Source: CAG-390 sp045544735 (GTDB lineage: Bacteria; Bacillota; Clostridia; Oscillospirales; CAG-272). From it: a stretch of DNA of 16,176 nt. Shown here piece by piece: positions 4,631 through 12,296 of the stretch; within the stretch, counting starts at the first letter, position 1, and each line of letters starts with the position of its first letter. The notes under the pieces were generated by a model. The model did no database searches. It worked only from the letters and a program-made list of their open reading frames with translations, and was not told where the DNA came from. A program made the translations under genes and the position numbers. The stretch is taken from the NCBI GenBank assembly GCA_045544735.1, contig JAZPZM010000152.1, forward strand, positions 1 to 16,176. Reading direction: 5' to 3'.

Positions 4631-7278
4631 CCCTGCTTAACCTCTTCCATAATGAACGCCTCGAGAATATCGCCCGTCTTGAGGTCGTTGAACTTTTCAA
4701 GTCCGATACCGCACTCGTAGCCCTGCGCTACCTCGCGCACGTCGTCCTTGAAGCGGCGCAGAGAAGCGATCTTATCCTCGTAAACGACTATACCGTCGCG
4801 TACTACGCGGATCTGGGATGCGCGCGTAATCTTACCGTCCTGAACGTACGAGCCCGCAATAAAGCCGACGTGGGGAACGTGAATGAGCTGACGTACCTCG
4901 GCGTGACCGAGCAGCGCTTCCTTGAACTTGGGAGCAAGCATACCCTTCATAGCCGCGGTGATCTCGTCGATACAATCGTAAATTACGCGGTAGGTGCGCA
5001 AATCAACGCCCTGACGCTCGGCAGACTCAAGCGCACTCTTGTCGGGGCGCACGTTGAAGCCTACGATAATGGCGTTGGATGCGGCGGCGAACATAACGTC
5101 GCCCTCGGTAATACCGCCTGCGGCGGCGTGAATAACGCGGACGTGGACCTCCTCGTTGGAGATCTTCTCCAGCGACTGCTTAACTGCCTCGGCAGAGCCG
5201 CCAACGTCAGCCTTAACGATAATGTTAAGCTCCTTAACGCCGTCCTTGATCTGTGCAAAGAGGTCGTTGAGGTTGGTTCTTGCATTAGCCTTAAAGACGT
5301 CCTCCTTGGCTTTCTCACGGCGCTGATCCGCAAGGGTACGCGCCATTCTCTCGTCTACGACCGCGTTGAACTCGTCACCCGCCGTGGGAACGTCGGCAAG
5401 ACCGATGATCTCAACGGGCATGGAGGGGGGAGCGACCTTTACGATGCGTCCCGTGTGGTCGGTCATAGCGCGGACACGTCCGACGGACGTACCGGCAATT
5501 ACGATATCACCCGAACGCAGAGTACCGTTCTGAACGAGTACCGTTGCAACGGGGCCGCGTCCCTTATCGAGCTTCGCCTCGATAACTATACCCTTGGCGC
5601 GGCGGTTGGGGTTAGCCTTGTATTCCTTGACCTCGGCAATGAGAAGCACGCTCTCAAGAAGGGCGTCGATACCCTCGTGCTTGAGGGCGGACACGGGAAC
5701 GCACATAACGTCGCCGCCCCATTCCTCGGGAACAAGGTCGTATTTTGTAAGCTCTTGCTTGATATTATCGGGGTTTGCGCTGGGCTTATCCATCTTGTTG
5801 ATGGCAACTATTATCTCAACGCCCGCCGCCTTCGCGTGGTTTATAGCCTCGACGGTTTGGGGCATGATTCCGTCGTCTGCGGCAACGACGAGAATTGCGA
5901 TATCCGTCGCCTGCGCACCTCTTGCACGCATTGCGGTAAACGCCTCGTGCCCGGGGGTGTCAAGGAAGGTGATATCCTTATCGTTGATGCGCACGCGGTA
6001 AGCACCGATGTGCTGGGTAATACCGCCCGCCTCACCTGCGGTAACGTGAGTGTTTCTGATAGCGTCAAGAAGCGAGGTCTTACCGTGGTCAACGTGTCCC
6101 ATTACGCAAACGACGGGAGCGCGCTCGACGAGGTTTTCTTCGCTGTCCTCGCTCTCATCGAAGAGTCGCTCCTCGATGCTGACTACTACCTCCTTGGTGA
6201 CCTCTGCACCAAGCTCGTCGGCGATAAGATACGCCGTATCAAAATCTATCGTCTGGTTGACGGTTACCATCATTCCCATAAGCATAAGGCGCTTGACGAC
6301 CTCTGCCGCCGTGACCTTGATGCGGGATGCGAACTCGCCTACCGTGATCTCATCGGGGATCTCGGCGCGGACGGGCTGCTTCTTTATAGGAGCTGCGGGA
6401 GCTTGGGGAACGAAGCTTCCCTTGCCGCCCTTGCCGCCCTTGCCGCCCTTTTTGCCGTTCTGCTGTGCGCCGTTGCGGTCATTACGGTTATCCTTGCCAC
6501 CCTTCTTCTGATCGTTCTTTGCGAAGGGTGCGCCCTTGCCCTGCTGTTGAGCTCTGCCGTTTTGTCCCTGCGGACGCGCGGATTCCTTCTCTGCGGCGGG
6601 AGCGGCGGGCTTTTTGGCTACCTTACTGCGAGCCGCACCGCGATTGTCTCTGTCCTCGCTTACGAAATTATCAAGCTTTTCATCGTACTTGGAAAGATCG
6701 ACCGCACCGGAGCCCCTCGTATCTACTACGCGGGTAGCCGCCTTGGGCGTTACGGTAACGACCTCGCGCTCTCCCTCGGGGCGAGCCTCTCTGACCTCAA
6801 GGCGCGTATGCTTCTGGGGCTTTTGCGCCTTTTCAGCCTTCTTGGGCTGTTGCTCCGCCTTTGCGCTCGCGGCGTTCATTCTCTGCTCGAATCTCTCGCC
6901 CGCGCTTCTGTTTATATTCTGCTGTTGAGTAGGCTTTTGAGGCTTCTTTGCCTCCTTTGCGGGCTCTTCCTTCTGAGGCTGCGCCTCGGGGGCAGACTTC
7001 TCCTGTGCCTTCTCCTGCGCTACGGGCTGGGGCTTCTCCGCCTTTGCCTTCTTTCGCGTCGAGGGGATGCCGGTAACGCCGTCGATATAGTCCTCTATAT
7101 TCGATACCTGATTTGCAACCGTGAGCTTTTCCCACATATAATCAAGCTCGAAGCTTGTAAGAGCCTTTTGTGTTTTCACGTCGATCCCGCCCGCCGCAAA
7201 AAGATCGGTCAGATCCTTTGCCTTGAGAGAAAGATCCTTTGCCAACTGGTTTACCTTGAACTGTGAGATTACTGCCAT
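4627..7278 (-). CDS. infB: Translation initiation factor IF-2
   Basis: The 883-residue product is a GTPase that brings initiator tRNA to the 30S subunit and promotes 50S joining. An N-terminal IF2_N-like domain (1-53) is followed by a long disordered linker (about 70-305) rich in Lys, Gln, Ala and Gly, with a GGKGGKGGKG run. A second IF2_N-like domain covers about 310-365. The G domain has GHVDHGKT (394-401), GGITQHIGAY (418-427), DTPGH (440-444) and NKMD (494-497), followed by the C-terminal beta-barrel domains. An in-frame extension to 7389 was rejected: the ATG at 7278 has AAGGAGG at 7291-7297 and gives the typical MAVISQFKVNQLAK start. It follows ylxQ by 29 bp and its stop overlaps the hydrolase start. 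Confidence 0.98.
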   Translation of the reverse strand: MAVISQFKVNQLAKDLSLKAKDLTDLFAAGGIDVKTQKALTSFELDYMWEKLTVANQVSNIEDYIDGVTGIPSTRKKAKAEKPQPVAQEKAQEKSAPEAQPQKEEPAKEAKKPQKPTQQQNINRSAGERFEQRMNAASAKAEQQPKKAEKAQKPQKHTRLEVREARPEGEREVVTVTPKAATRVVDTRGSGAVDLSKYDEKLDNFVSEDRDNRGAARSKVAKKPAAPAAEKESARPQGQNGRAQQQGKGAPFAKNDQKKGGKDNRNDRNGAQQNGKKGGKGGKGGKGSFVPQAPAAPIKKQPVRAEIPDEITVGEFASRIKVTAAEVVKRLMLMGMMVTVNQTIDFDTAYLIADELGAEVTKEVVVSIEERLFDESEDSEENLVERAPVVCVMGHVDHGKTSLLDAIRNTHVTAGEAGGITQHIGAYRVRINDKDITFLDTPGHEAFTAMRARGAQATDIAILVVAADDGIMPQTVEAINHAKAAGVEIIVAINKMDKPSANPDNIKQELTKYDLVPEEWGGDVMCVPVSALKHEGIDALLESVLLIAEVKEYKANPNRRAKGIVIEAKLDKGRGPVATVLVQNGTLRSGDIVIAGTSVGRVRAMTDHTGRIVKVAPPSMPVEIIGLADVPTAGDEFNAVVDERMARTLADQRREKAKEDVFKANARTNLNDLFAQIKDGVKELNIIVKADVGGSAEAVKQSLEKISNEEVHVRVIHAAAGGITEGDVMFAAASNAIIVGFNVRPDKSALESAERQGVDLRTYRVIYDCIDEITAAMKGMLAPKFKEALLGHAEVRQLIHVPHVGFIAGSYVQDGKITRASQIRVVRDGIVVYEDKIASLRRFKDDVREVAQGYECGIGLEKFNDLKTGDILEAFIMEEVKQG

Positions 7279-7307
7279 ATTCCTTGTTATCCTCCTTGGG
7301 ATACTAT

Positions 7308-7667
7308 TTACAATTTTTGGTTCTCCTTGCCCGCCGCCTTCGCAAATGCGTTTACGAAGGATGCGTCGGTAAGAGCAACTGCGGCGCAAGCGCCGCCCCT
7401 TCCGATCGCCGCGCCGAGCTCCTCGGAGCTGACGGGAAGGACGATTATTTGCTTTTTATAAAACGCGCAACGGTCAAAAAGCCGTTTTTTAGTGTTATCG
7501 GATGCGTCAGCCGCCACGGCAACGAAAAGTGCCTTTTGCTCCTTTAAGGAGTCGCAAACTATCTGCGTTCCCGCCACGAGCCGCCTTGCCCTTCTTGCAA
7601 GACCGACGACACCAAGCACTCTTTTTGCCGCCTCGGCGCTCAGCGTGATATCTCGCTCTTCCATCAT
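7308..7667 (-). CDS. ylxQ: L7Ae-family ribosomal/RNA-binding protein (YlxQ-like)
   Basis: The 119-residue protein has the L7Ae/L30e/S12e look: a helix with VLGVVGLARRARRLVAG, then VCDSLKEQKALFVAVAADAS, then a basic helix NTKKRLFDRC and a strand IIVLP followed by ELGAAIGR. Members bind kink-turn RNA. YlxQ is regularly found between ylxR and infB in Firmicutes, and its own role is not well defined. ATG at 7667 overlaps the rnpM stop codon (ATGA), indicating translational coupling; a second ATG follows directly at 7664 and could be the start instead. Confidence 0.9.
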   Translation of the reverse strand: MMEERDITLSAEAAKRVLGVVGLARRARRLVAGTQIVCDSLKEQKALFVAVAADASDNTKKRLFDRCAFYKKQIIVLPVSSEELGAAIGRGGACAAVALTDASFVNAFAKAAGKENQKL

Positions 7668-7945
7668 TCCTGCGCCGAAAGCTCCGCCTCGATAGCGTCA
7701 AAGACCTCGTCCGAGACCGCAACGCCGAGCGTGCTTGCTATTCTGCCGTTTTTTCTTGCCTTTTTAAAACAAGAGCTCTTTTTGCATATATATGCGCCCC
7801 TGCCCGACTTTTTGCCCGTCGTATCAAGGGAGATCTCCCCCTCGGGTGAGCGTACCACCCTGATGAGCGACGATTTAGGCAAATGCTCGTTACATCCGAG
7901 GCATTGTCTGACGGGGATGCGGCGCGCCTTTTGCTCGCCTGCCAT
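7664..7945 (-). CDS. rnpM: RNase P modulator RnpM (YlxR, DUF448)
   Basis: The 93-residue protein has the YlxR fold signature: RIPVRQCLGC near the N terminus, LIRVVRSPEGEISLD in the middle, then GRGAYIC and a final Cys, with Cys15, Cys18, Cys54 and Cys59. In Bacillus this family binds RNase P RNA and modulates its activity, hence the name RnpM. The start overlaps the nusA stop by one base (TAATG), so translation is probably coupled to nusA. The stop overlaps the ylxQ start. Confidence 0.95.
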   Translation of the reverse strand: MAGEQKARRIPVRQCLGCNEHLPKSSLIRVVRSPEGEISLDTTGKKSGRGAYICKKSSCFKKARKNGRIASTLGVAVSDEVFDAIEAELSAQE

Positions 7946-8970
7946 TATTCCGCCTTAATATCGATCTTACAGCCCGTAAGGCGAGCGGCAAGGCGTGCGT
8001 TCTGTCCCTCGCGTCCGATGGCGAGAGAGAGCTGATCTGCCGCAACCGTGATCTGCGCGGTGCGATCGTCAAGCATAACGACCTTCTTTATATCTGCGGG
8101 AGCAAGAGCCGCCGAGATGTACTCGTCCATATTTTCGCTGTAGCGAACGATATCGACCTTCTCGCCGGCAAGCTCCTCAAGAATGGTGTTGATTCTGATA
8201 CCCTTGTTACCGATACAAGCGCCGACGGGATCGACGTTCTCGTCGCGGGACTTTACCGCTATCTTCGTTCTTGAGCCTGCCTCACGCGCAACGCCCTTGA
8301 TGGTGACCGTTCCGTCGGCGAACTCGGGAACTTCAAGCTCGAACATACGGCTTACAAGACCGGGATGCACTCTTGAGATAGTAACGAGCGGACCCTTATC
8401 CTCGCGGTTGACCTCAAGGATGTAAACCTTGATCTTATCGCCAACGCGAAGTACCTCGCCGGGGATCTGCTCGCTTGCGCGGAGCAGTACGTTGCCGTTA
8501 CCCGTGAAGATGACCGCGTCGCCCGTCTGGGGATCGACCTTCGCGACTGTCGCGGTGATGATCTCCCCGCGCTTCTTTTCGTATGCGTCGCGCGCGATCT
8601 TTCTTTCAGCCTCGCGGATAGCCTGAATGATAACGGACTTTGCCGCGCCTGCGGAGAGGCGGCGGAAGTTCTTGGTCTTTACCTCAGTCTCAAGCACCTT
8701 GCCGACGGTCATACGCTTGTTGTGCGTTCTCGCTTCCTCAAGGGATATCTCGATCTCAGGGTTTTCAACCTCTGCAACTACCGTTTTCTGCTGGTAAACG
8801 CGAACGTCCTTCTTGTTGGGGTCTATAAGAACGCGGACGTTGGTGTTGTTTCCGTATTCCTTTTTATACGCGGCAACGAGAGCCGCCTCGATCTTTTCAA
8901 GCATATAATCGTGGGGGATACCCGTCTTTTTTTCAAGCTCCTCAAGGGCAGCGAAGAATTCTGAGTTCAT
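7945..8970 (-). CDS. nusA: Transcription termination/antitermination protein NusA
   Basis: The 341-residue protein binds RNA polymerase and nascent RNA, and affects pausing, termination and antitermination. It has the N-terminal polymerase-binding domain (1-125), an S1 domain (about 132-200), KH1 with GACIGNKGIRI (about 250-260) and KH2 with IGREGQNARLAARL (about 318-331). It ends just after KH2, without the acidic C-terminal repeats of the longer E. coli protein, as in other Firmicutes. The start at 8970 is preceded by an AAAGGAAAG-type ribosome binding site. A 41-base gap separates it from rimP, with no terminator in it. In bacteria NusA can regulate its own operon at the leader; see the hairpin at 9538-9556. 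Confidence 0.97.
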   Translation of the reverse strand: MNSEFFAALEELEKKTGIPHDYMLEKIEAALVAAYKKEYGNNTNVRVLIDPNKKDVRVYQQKTVVAEVENPEIEISLEEARTHNKRMTVGKVLETEVKTKNFRRLSAGAAKSVIIQAIREAERKIARDAYEKKRGEIITATVAKVDPQTGDAVIFTGNGNVLLRASEQIPGEVLRVGDKIKVYILEVNREDKGPLVTISRVHPGLVSRMFELEVPEFADGTVTIKGVAREAGSRTKIAVKSRDENVDPVGACIGNKGIRINTILEELAGEKVDIVRYSENMDEYISAALAPADIKKVVMLDDRTAQITVAADQLSLAIGREGQNARLAARLTGCKIDIKAE

Positions 8971-9011
8971 TGGACTCTCTTTCCTTTCAGATTATGTGAT
9001 TTTTAGAAAGC

Positions 9012-9494
9012 TTATATATTCGAGAAATCGAAAAGCAGCTTCATTTTCGAGATAGCCTCGTAGGGTACGGCGACGTCAGCGCCGTCCTTGTTGATAAGCA
9101 CGTTGCCATCAGCAATACCGCCGAGCACGCCGACGATAACGCGGCTTCCGTCAAGCGGCGCAAAAAGCCTTGCCTCGACCCTTTCGCCCGTAAGCGCCTC
9201 GATATGCCACGGCAGGGTGATATCGCGCTCCACTCCCGGAGAGGATACCTGAAGATAGTATGCGTTCTCGATGGGGTCAGCCTCGTCAAGCAGAGGATCG
9301 AGCGCGCGATGCACTCTTTCGCAGTCCTCGATATTAACGGCCCCCTCGCGCCCCTCGTCAAGAGTTATGCGCAGAACGTAGTCCGCGCCCTCGCGCAGAT
9401 AGTCTATATCCCAAAGGGTACAGCCCTCGTCCGCGACGGCTTTCTCGACCAGCGGCTTGACCTTTAAGGCAACGCCCGTTAGTTCTTTTTTCAT
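9012..9494 (-). CDS. rimP: Ribosome maturation factor RimP
   Basis: The 160-residue protein is the right length for RimP, which assists 30S subunit maturation. Motifs include a CTLWDIDYLREG segment near 25-36, an ITLDE segment at about 43-47, the conserved VSSPGVER (83-90) and a C-terminal SH3-like domain ending KMKLLFDF. It is the first well-supported gene of the operon. ATG at 9494 is preceded by AAGGAAG at 9499-9505, which overlaps the stop codon of a 14-codon upstream ORF (9504-9548). Confidence 0.97.
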   Translation of the reverse strand: MKKELTGVALKVKPLVEKAVADEGCTLWDIDYLREGADYVLRITLDEGREGAVNIEDCERVHRALDPLLDEADPIENAYYLQVSSPGVERDITLPWHIEALTGERVEARLFAPLDGSRVIVGVLGGIADGNVLINKDGADVAVPYEAISKMKLLFDFSNI

Positions 9495-9503
9495 TTTTCT
9501 TCC

Positions 9504-9548
9504 TTAAATAAACGGATTTTCCGATAGCAAAATTAAAAGTGGGTTCAT
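9504..9548 (-). CDS. Candidate 14-codon leader ORF upstream of rimP
   Basis: On the minus strand ATG at 9548 is preceded by AAGGAG (9555-9560) with an ideal 6-base spacer. It reads MNPLLILLSENPFI and ends at TAA (9504-9506). The stop falls inside the AAGGAAG of rimP, 9 bases before its ATG. The start codon sits in the loop of the hairpin at 9538-9556. The layout resembles a translated leader peptide coupled to rimP. The peptide has four Leu codons of mixed type and no run of one amino acid, so classical amino-acid attenuation is not obvious. Only comparison with related leaders, or ribosome profiling, could establish that it is translated. Confidence 0.5.
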   Translation of the reverse strand: MNPLLILLSENPFI

Positions 9549-9556
9549 CGCCCACT
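9538..9556 (-). promoter_or_regulatory. Terminator-like hairpin in the rimP-nusA operon leader
   Basis: On the minus strand AGTGGG pairs with CCCACT over the 7-base loop CGATGAA, followed by TTTAATTTT. The stem is short (6 bp), so it would be a weak intrinsic terminator. The loop holds the ATG of the small ORF, and the 5' arm takes up the last two bases of its ribosome binding site. It lies about 30 bases downstream of the predicted -10. An attenuator, perhaps one that responds to NusA level, is a reasonable inference. Confidence 0.55.
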
Positions 9557-9584
9557 CCTTACCTTACTCTATCATACTGTATCA

Positions 9585-9613
9585 AGTATAACACATATTT
9601 TCAGCAAATGCAA
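9585..9613 (-). promoter_or_regulatory. Promoter of the rimP-nusA-rnpM-ylxQ-infB-hydrolase operon
   Basis: On the minus strand TTGCAT (9608-9613) and TATACT (9585-9590) are separated by 17 bp, with TGT directly before the -10 (extended -10). It leaves a leader of about 85 bases before rimP, enough for the hairpin and small ORF. It is divergent from the cca promoter at 9676-9705. Confidence 0.8.
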
Positions 9614-9675
9614 GGGATTTTCAATATTTTTTTAGCTTATATCAAAAATTTTTACGCATTTAGTTACAAAAAGTA

Positions 9676-9705
9676 TATACATTTAGCCTTAAACTATGAT
9701 ATAAT
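9676..9705 (+). promoter_or_regulatory. Promoter of cca
   Basis: TATAAT (9700-9705) is a perfect -10 with TGA directly before it (extended -10). A weaker -35, TATACA (9676-9681), lies 18 bp upstream. The expected start of transcription is near 9712, only about 6 bases before the ATG at 9718; this favours the GTG at 9739 as the start of translation. Confidence 0.7.
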
Positions 9706-9738
9706 TAATAAGTATAAATGACTTCGGGGGTGAATACC

Positions 9739-10926
9739 GTGAAAAATCAAGAGCTTTTCGTATGCCCCCCGTATCTTGAAAGGGTAATGAGCCGCCTTAC
9801 CGCCGCGGGACACGCGGCGTTTGCCGTGGGCGGCGCGGTGCGCGACTGCCTGCTTGGGCGCGAGCCGCACGACTACGACCTTACCACCAGCGCCACTCCC
9901 GACGAGATGGCGGCGGTGTTTTCCGATATGCGCACCATCCCCACGGGCATCGCGCACGGCACGCTGACCGTGCTTTCGGACGGCAACCCCATAGAGATAA
10001 CCACCTTCCGCGTTGACGGCGGATACTCCGACGGCAGACATCCCGACGCGGTCAGCTTTTCGCGCCGTCTTGACGACGACCTCGCGCGGCGCGATTTCAC
10101 CGTAAACGCGCTTGCGTGGTCGAAGGAAACGGGCATCGTTGACCTTTTCGGCGGCACGGACGACCTTCGCGCGGGCATCATTCGCGCGGTCGGCGAGCCG
10201 ACGCGCCGCTTTACCGAGGACGCGCTGCGCATCCTGCGAGCGTTTCGCTTTGCGGCAAAGCTTGGCTTCACGATAGAAAACGAAACCTTTTGCGCCGCCG
10301 TGCGTCTTAAGGACAGACTCGCGCTCGTATCGGCGGAACGCATAGCCTCGGAGCTGTGCGGACTTTTGTGCGCGCCGCACCCCGCCCCCGCGCTGACGGC
10401 GATGAAGGACGCGGGCATACTTGCGCTCATTCTCGGCGTTGACATTCCGAACGAAAATATATCCCTCATCTCACGCCTGCCCGACGAGGCAAGGCTTGAA
10501 GTGCGCCTCGGTGCGCTCCTTCGCGGCACGAACGAGCCGCAAAAAACGCTGAAAAAGCTCAAGCTTTCAAACAAAACGGTAGCCGATGCCGCCGAGATAG
10601 CCGCGGCAGAGCCGCCCGCAAATCTAACGGACTGCGCCCTGCGCCGCTTTGCCGCAAAATACGGCACGGCGCGTGAGATACTTATGCTTTGCGCGGACGA
10701 AAACGCACTTTCACGCTTTGACGGCGTGATGGCGCAAAAGCCGCCCCTATCAATATCTCAACTCGCCGTCGGCGGCAGAGAGCTTACGGGTGCAAAGATC
10801 GCGCACGGCAAAGAGCTTGGCGAAGTAATTGCGCACCTGCTCGACACCGTCCTTGACGATCCGCAAAAAAACACCGCCGAGGCGTTGCTTTGCGTGGCGC
10901 GGCGATATATGGAAAGTAAAAAATAA
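9739..10926 (+). CDS. cca: CCA tRNA nucleotidyltransferase (class II, poly(A) polymerase family)
   Basis: The 395-residue enzyme adds or repairs the 3' CCA of tRNAs from CTP and ATP. Its head domain has FAVGGAVRDCLLGR (about 29-42), then HDYDLTT with the metal-binding Asp45 and Asp47. RRDFTVNA (117-124) and EDALRILRAFRFA (160-172) form the nucleotide-selecting neck. The C-terminal half is helical body and tail, with no HD domain motif seen. I chose GTG at 9739 over the in-frame ATG at 9718: GGGGGTGA lies five bases upstream of the GTG, while the ATG has no ribosome binding site and would sit almost at the transcript start. A poly(A) polymerase role cannot be excluded from motifs alone. Confidence 0.93.
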   Translation: MKNQELFVCPPYLERVMSRLTAAGHAAFAVGGAVRDCLLGREPHDYDLTTSATPDEMAAVFSDMRTIPTGIAHGTLTVLSDGNPIEITTFRVDGGYSDGRHPDAVSFSRRLDDDLARRDFTVNALAWSKETGIVDLFGGTDDLRAGIIRAVGEPTRRFTEDALRILRAFRFAAKLGFTIENETFCAAVRLKDRLALVSAERIASELCGLLCAPHPAPALTAMKDAGILALILGVDIPNENISLISRLPDEARLEVRLGALLRGTNEPQKTLKKLKLSNKTVADAAEIAAAEPPANLTDCALRRFAAKYGTAREILMLCADENALSRFDGVMAQKPPLSISQLAVGGRELTGAKIAHGKELGEVIAHLLDTVLDDPQKNTAEALLCVARRYMESKK

Positions 10927-11045
10927 GCGAAAAATCACTAAACGATAGCGCGACGGCAGTTTCCGCTTTGAGCTTCGCACACTCCAATTCCCGAAAAAAC
11001 GGCGGTGTCTGACCGCCAAAGACTTATAAATGAAAGGACAACGCA
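10927..11045 (+). other. Intergenic gap with small hairpin before the AI-2E-family gene
   Basis: The gap is 119 bases. It holds one clear palindrome, GGCGGT-GTCTG-ACCGCC (11001-11017), without a following T-run, so not a terminator. No good -35/-10 pair was found, so the following gene may be read from the cca promoter. The AAAGGA ribosome binding site lies just before the ATG at 11046. Confidence 0.5.
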
Positions 11046-12296
11046 ATGCAAGAACATCTCCCCTCCCCTGCTGAAAAAACCGAAAAGAGACGGCGTTTTT
11101 TAATAAATTTCGCCTACTTCGTTTTGATATTCGCAATCTCCGTATTCATAGTGAGATACGCGCTCGGAGCGCTCATGCCCTTTATCATCGCGCTCATCGT
11201 GACTACGATACTGCGCCCCGTCGTGCGCTTTTTCAAAAACAAGCTAAAGGTCAAAAGCCGATTGCTTGAACCCGTGCTCGTCATCCTATTCTACTGCACG
11301 GTCGGCGTTATCGTCGGTCTTATCGCGTTTGAGATAGCCAAATCCCTTGCCTCGGTAATCTCGTATCTGCCGTCGTTTTACAGCCAAAGCATCTCCCCCA
11401 CGCTTTCCTCGGCAATATCAGCCATAAACGACCTTCTCGTAAAATTCGATATCAACTACACGCTCTCAACAAGCACGATACTCTCCGCCCTCGGAAGCAC
11501 GATAAGCTCGATTTCGGGCGCGCTGATATCGGGAGCGGGCAACCTTGCGCTCGCAACGCCTACCCTCATTATAAATCTGGTGTTCACCGTGGTCGCGACC
11601 GTGTTTATGATGCTCGACCTTGACCTTTTGGTGAAATTTGCGCATCACCAGCTTTCCGAAAAGAACTCGGAGCTTCTCCACGCCACATTCGTGCGACTTA
11701 AATTCGTACTTAAAAAATATATTCTCTCATACGCGGCAATAATGTTAATAACCTTTGGTGAGATATGGCTTGGTCTTACCGTGCTCGGCGTTACCAACGC
11801 CTCGCTCATCGCCGCCATCATCGCCGCGTTTGACATCCTGCCCGTCGTTGGCGCGTCGCTTATAATTCTGCCGTGGGCAACCATAAGTCTTCTCACGGGC
11901 AACCTCGGATTTGCCGTCGGTCTCGTCATCCTTCTCGCAATTCTTGCCGTAGTCCGAAACATTATCGAACCGAAGATAATCGGCTCAAGCGTCGGAATGC
12001 ACCCGCTGCTGATGCTTTTCGGAATGATACTCGGCAATTTCGTATACGGTGCAATCGGAATCCTGCTCCTCCCCATCGGCATCGCGCTGATACAAAAGCT
12101 CGTCGACGACGGAATAATCCATCTGTATAAGCCCCTGCCCATCGAAGAAGAGGAAGAAAAGCCAAGCAGACTTAACTCGTTTATCAATAAAATATTCGCA
12201 AAAATCGCATCCTTCATCCTCTCCCCGTTCAAAAAGCTGTTCAAAAGAAAAAAGACCTCGGAAAAACCCGATAAGAAAGGAAACGAAAATGAGTAA
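11046..12296 (+). CDS. AI-2E family transporter-like membrane protein (UPF0118)
   Basis: The 416-residue polytopic membrane protein has two hydrophobic segments near 20-60, one near 76-105, a long extramembrane region (about 110-165), and a cluster of further segments between about 165 and 355. The AFDILPVVGASLIILPW and VVRNIIEPKIIGSSVGMHPLLML regions are hallmarks of the AI-2E transporter family (YtvI/YdiK/PerM type). Members include exporters of autoinducer-2 and sodium/proton antiporters, and most are uncharacterised, so the substrate is open. The last 60 residues are a charged cytoplasmic tail (EEEEEK, then LFKRKK and a Lys-rich end). Its TAA overlaps the next gene's start by 8 bp (ATGAGTAA), suggesting translational coupling with a redox protein. 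Confidence 0.9.
   Translation: MQEHLPSPAEKTEKRRRFLINFAYFVLIFAISVFIVRYALGALMPFIIALIVTTILRPVVRFFKNKLKVKSRLLEPVLVILFYCTVGVIVGLIAFEIAKSLASVISYLPSFYSQSISPTLSSAISAINDLLVKFDINYTLSTSTILSALGSTISSISGALISGAGNLALATPTLIINLVFTVVATVFMMLDLDLLVKFAHHQLSEKNSELLHATFVRLKFVLKKYILSYAAIMLITFGEIWLGLTVLGVTNASLIAAIIAAFDILPVVGASLIILPWATISLLTGNLGFAVGLVILLAILAVVRNIIEPKIIGSSVGMHPLLMLFGMILGNFVYGAIGILLLPIGIALIQKLVDDGIIHLYKPLPIEEEEEKPSRLNSFINKIFAKIASFILSPFKKLFKRKKTSEKPDKKGNENE

Noticed and set aside
4870..7266. 798-codon open frame on the plus strand, opposite infB
   Set aside because: It lies fully antisense to IF-2, lacks recognisable domains, and its Leu-rich sequence reflects codon bias of infB read backwards.
7279..7389. 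111-base N-terminal extension of infB
   Set aside because: It overlaps ylxQ and includes the AAGGAGG site of the ATG at 7278; the extra residues do not look like IF-2.
9358..9555. 65-codon frame with GTG at 9555 across the rimP start
   Set aside because: It overlaps the well-supported rimP in another frame; the ATG at 9548 has better ribosome binding site spacing and a short frame ending in the rimP site.
9718..9741. ATG at 9718 as the cca start
   Set aside because: It has no ribosome binding site and lies about 6 bases from the predicted transcription start; GTG at 9739 has GGGGGTGA before it.
11001..11017. Terminator between cca and the AI-2E-family gene
   Set aside because: The hairpin is good but no T-run follows it on either strand.
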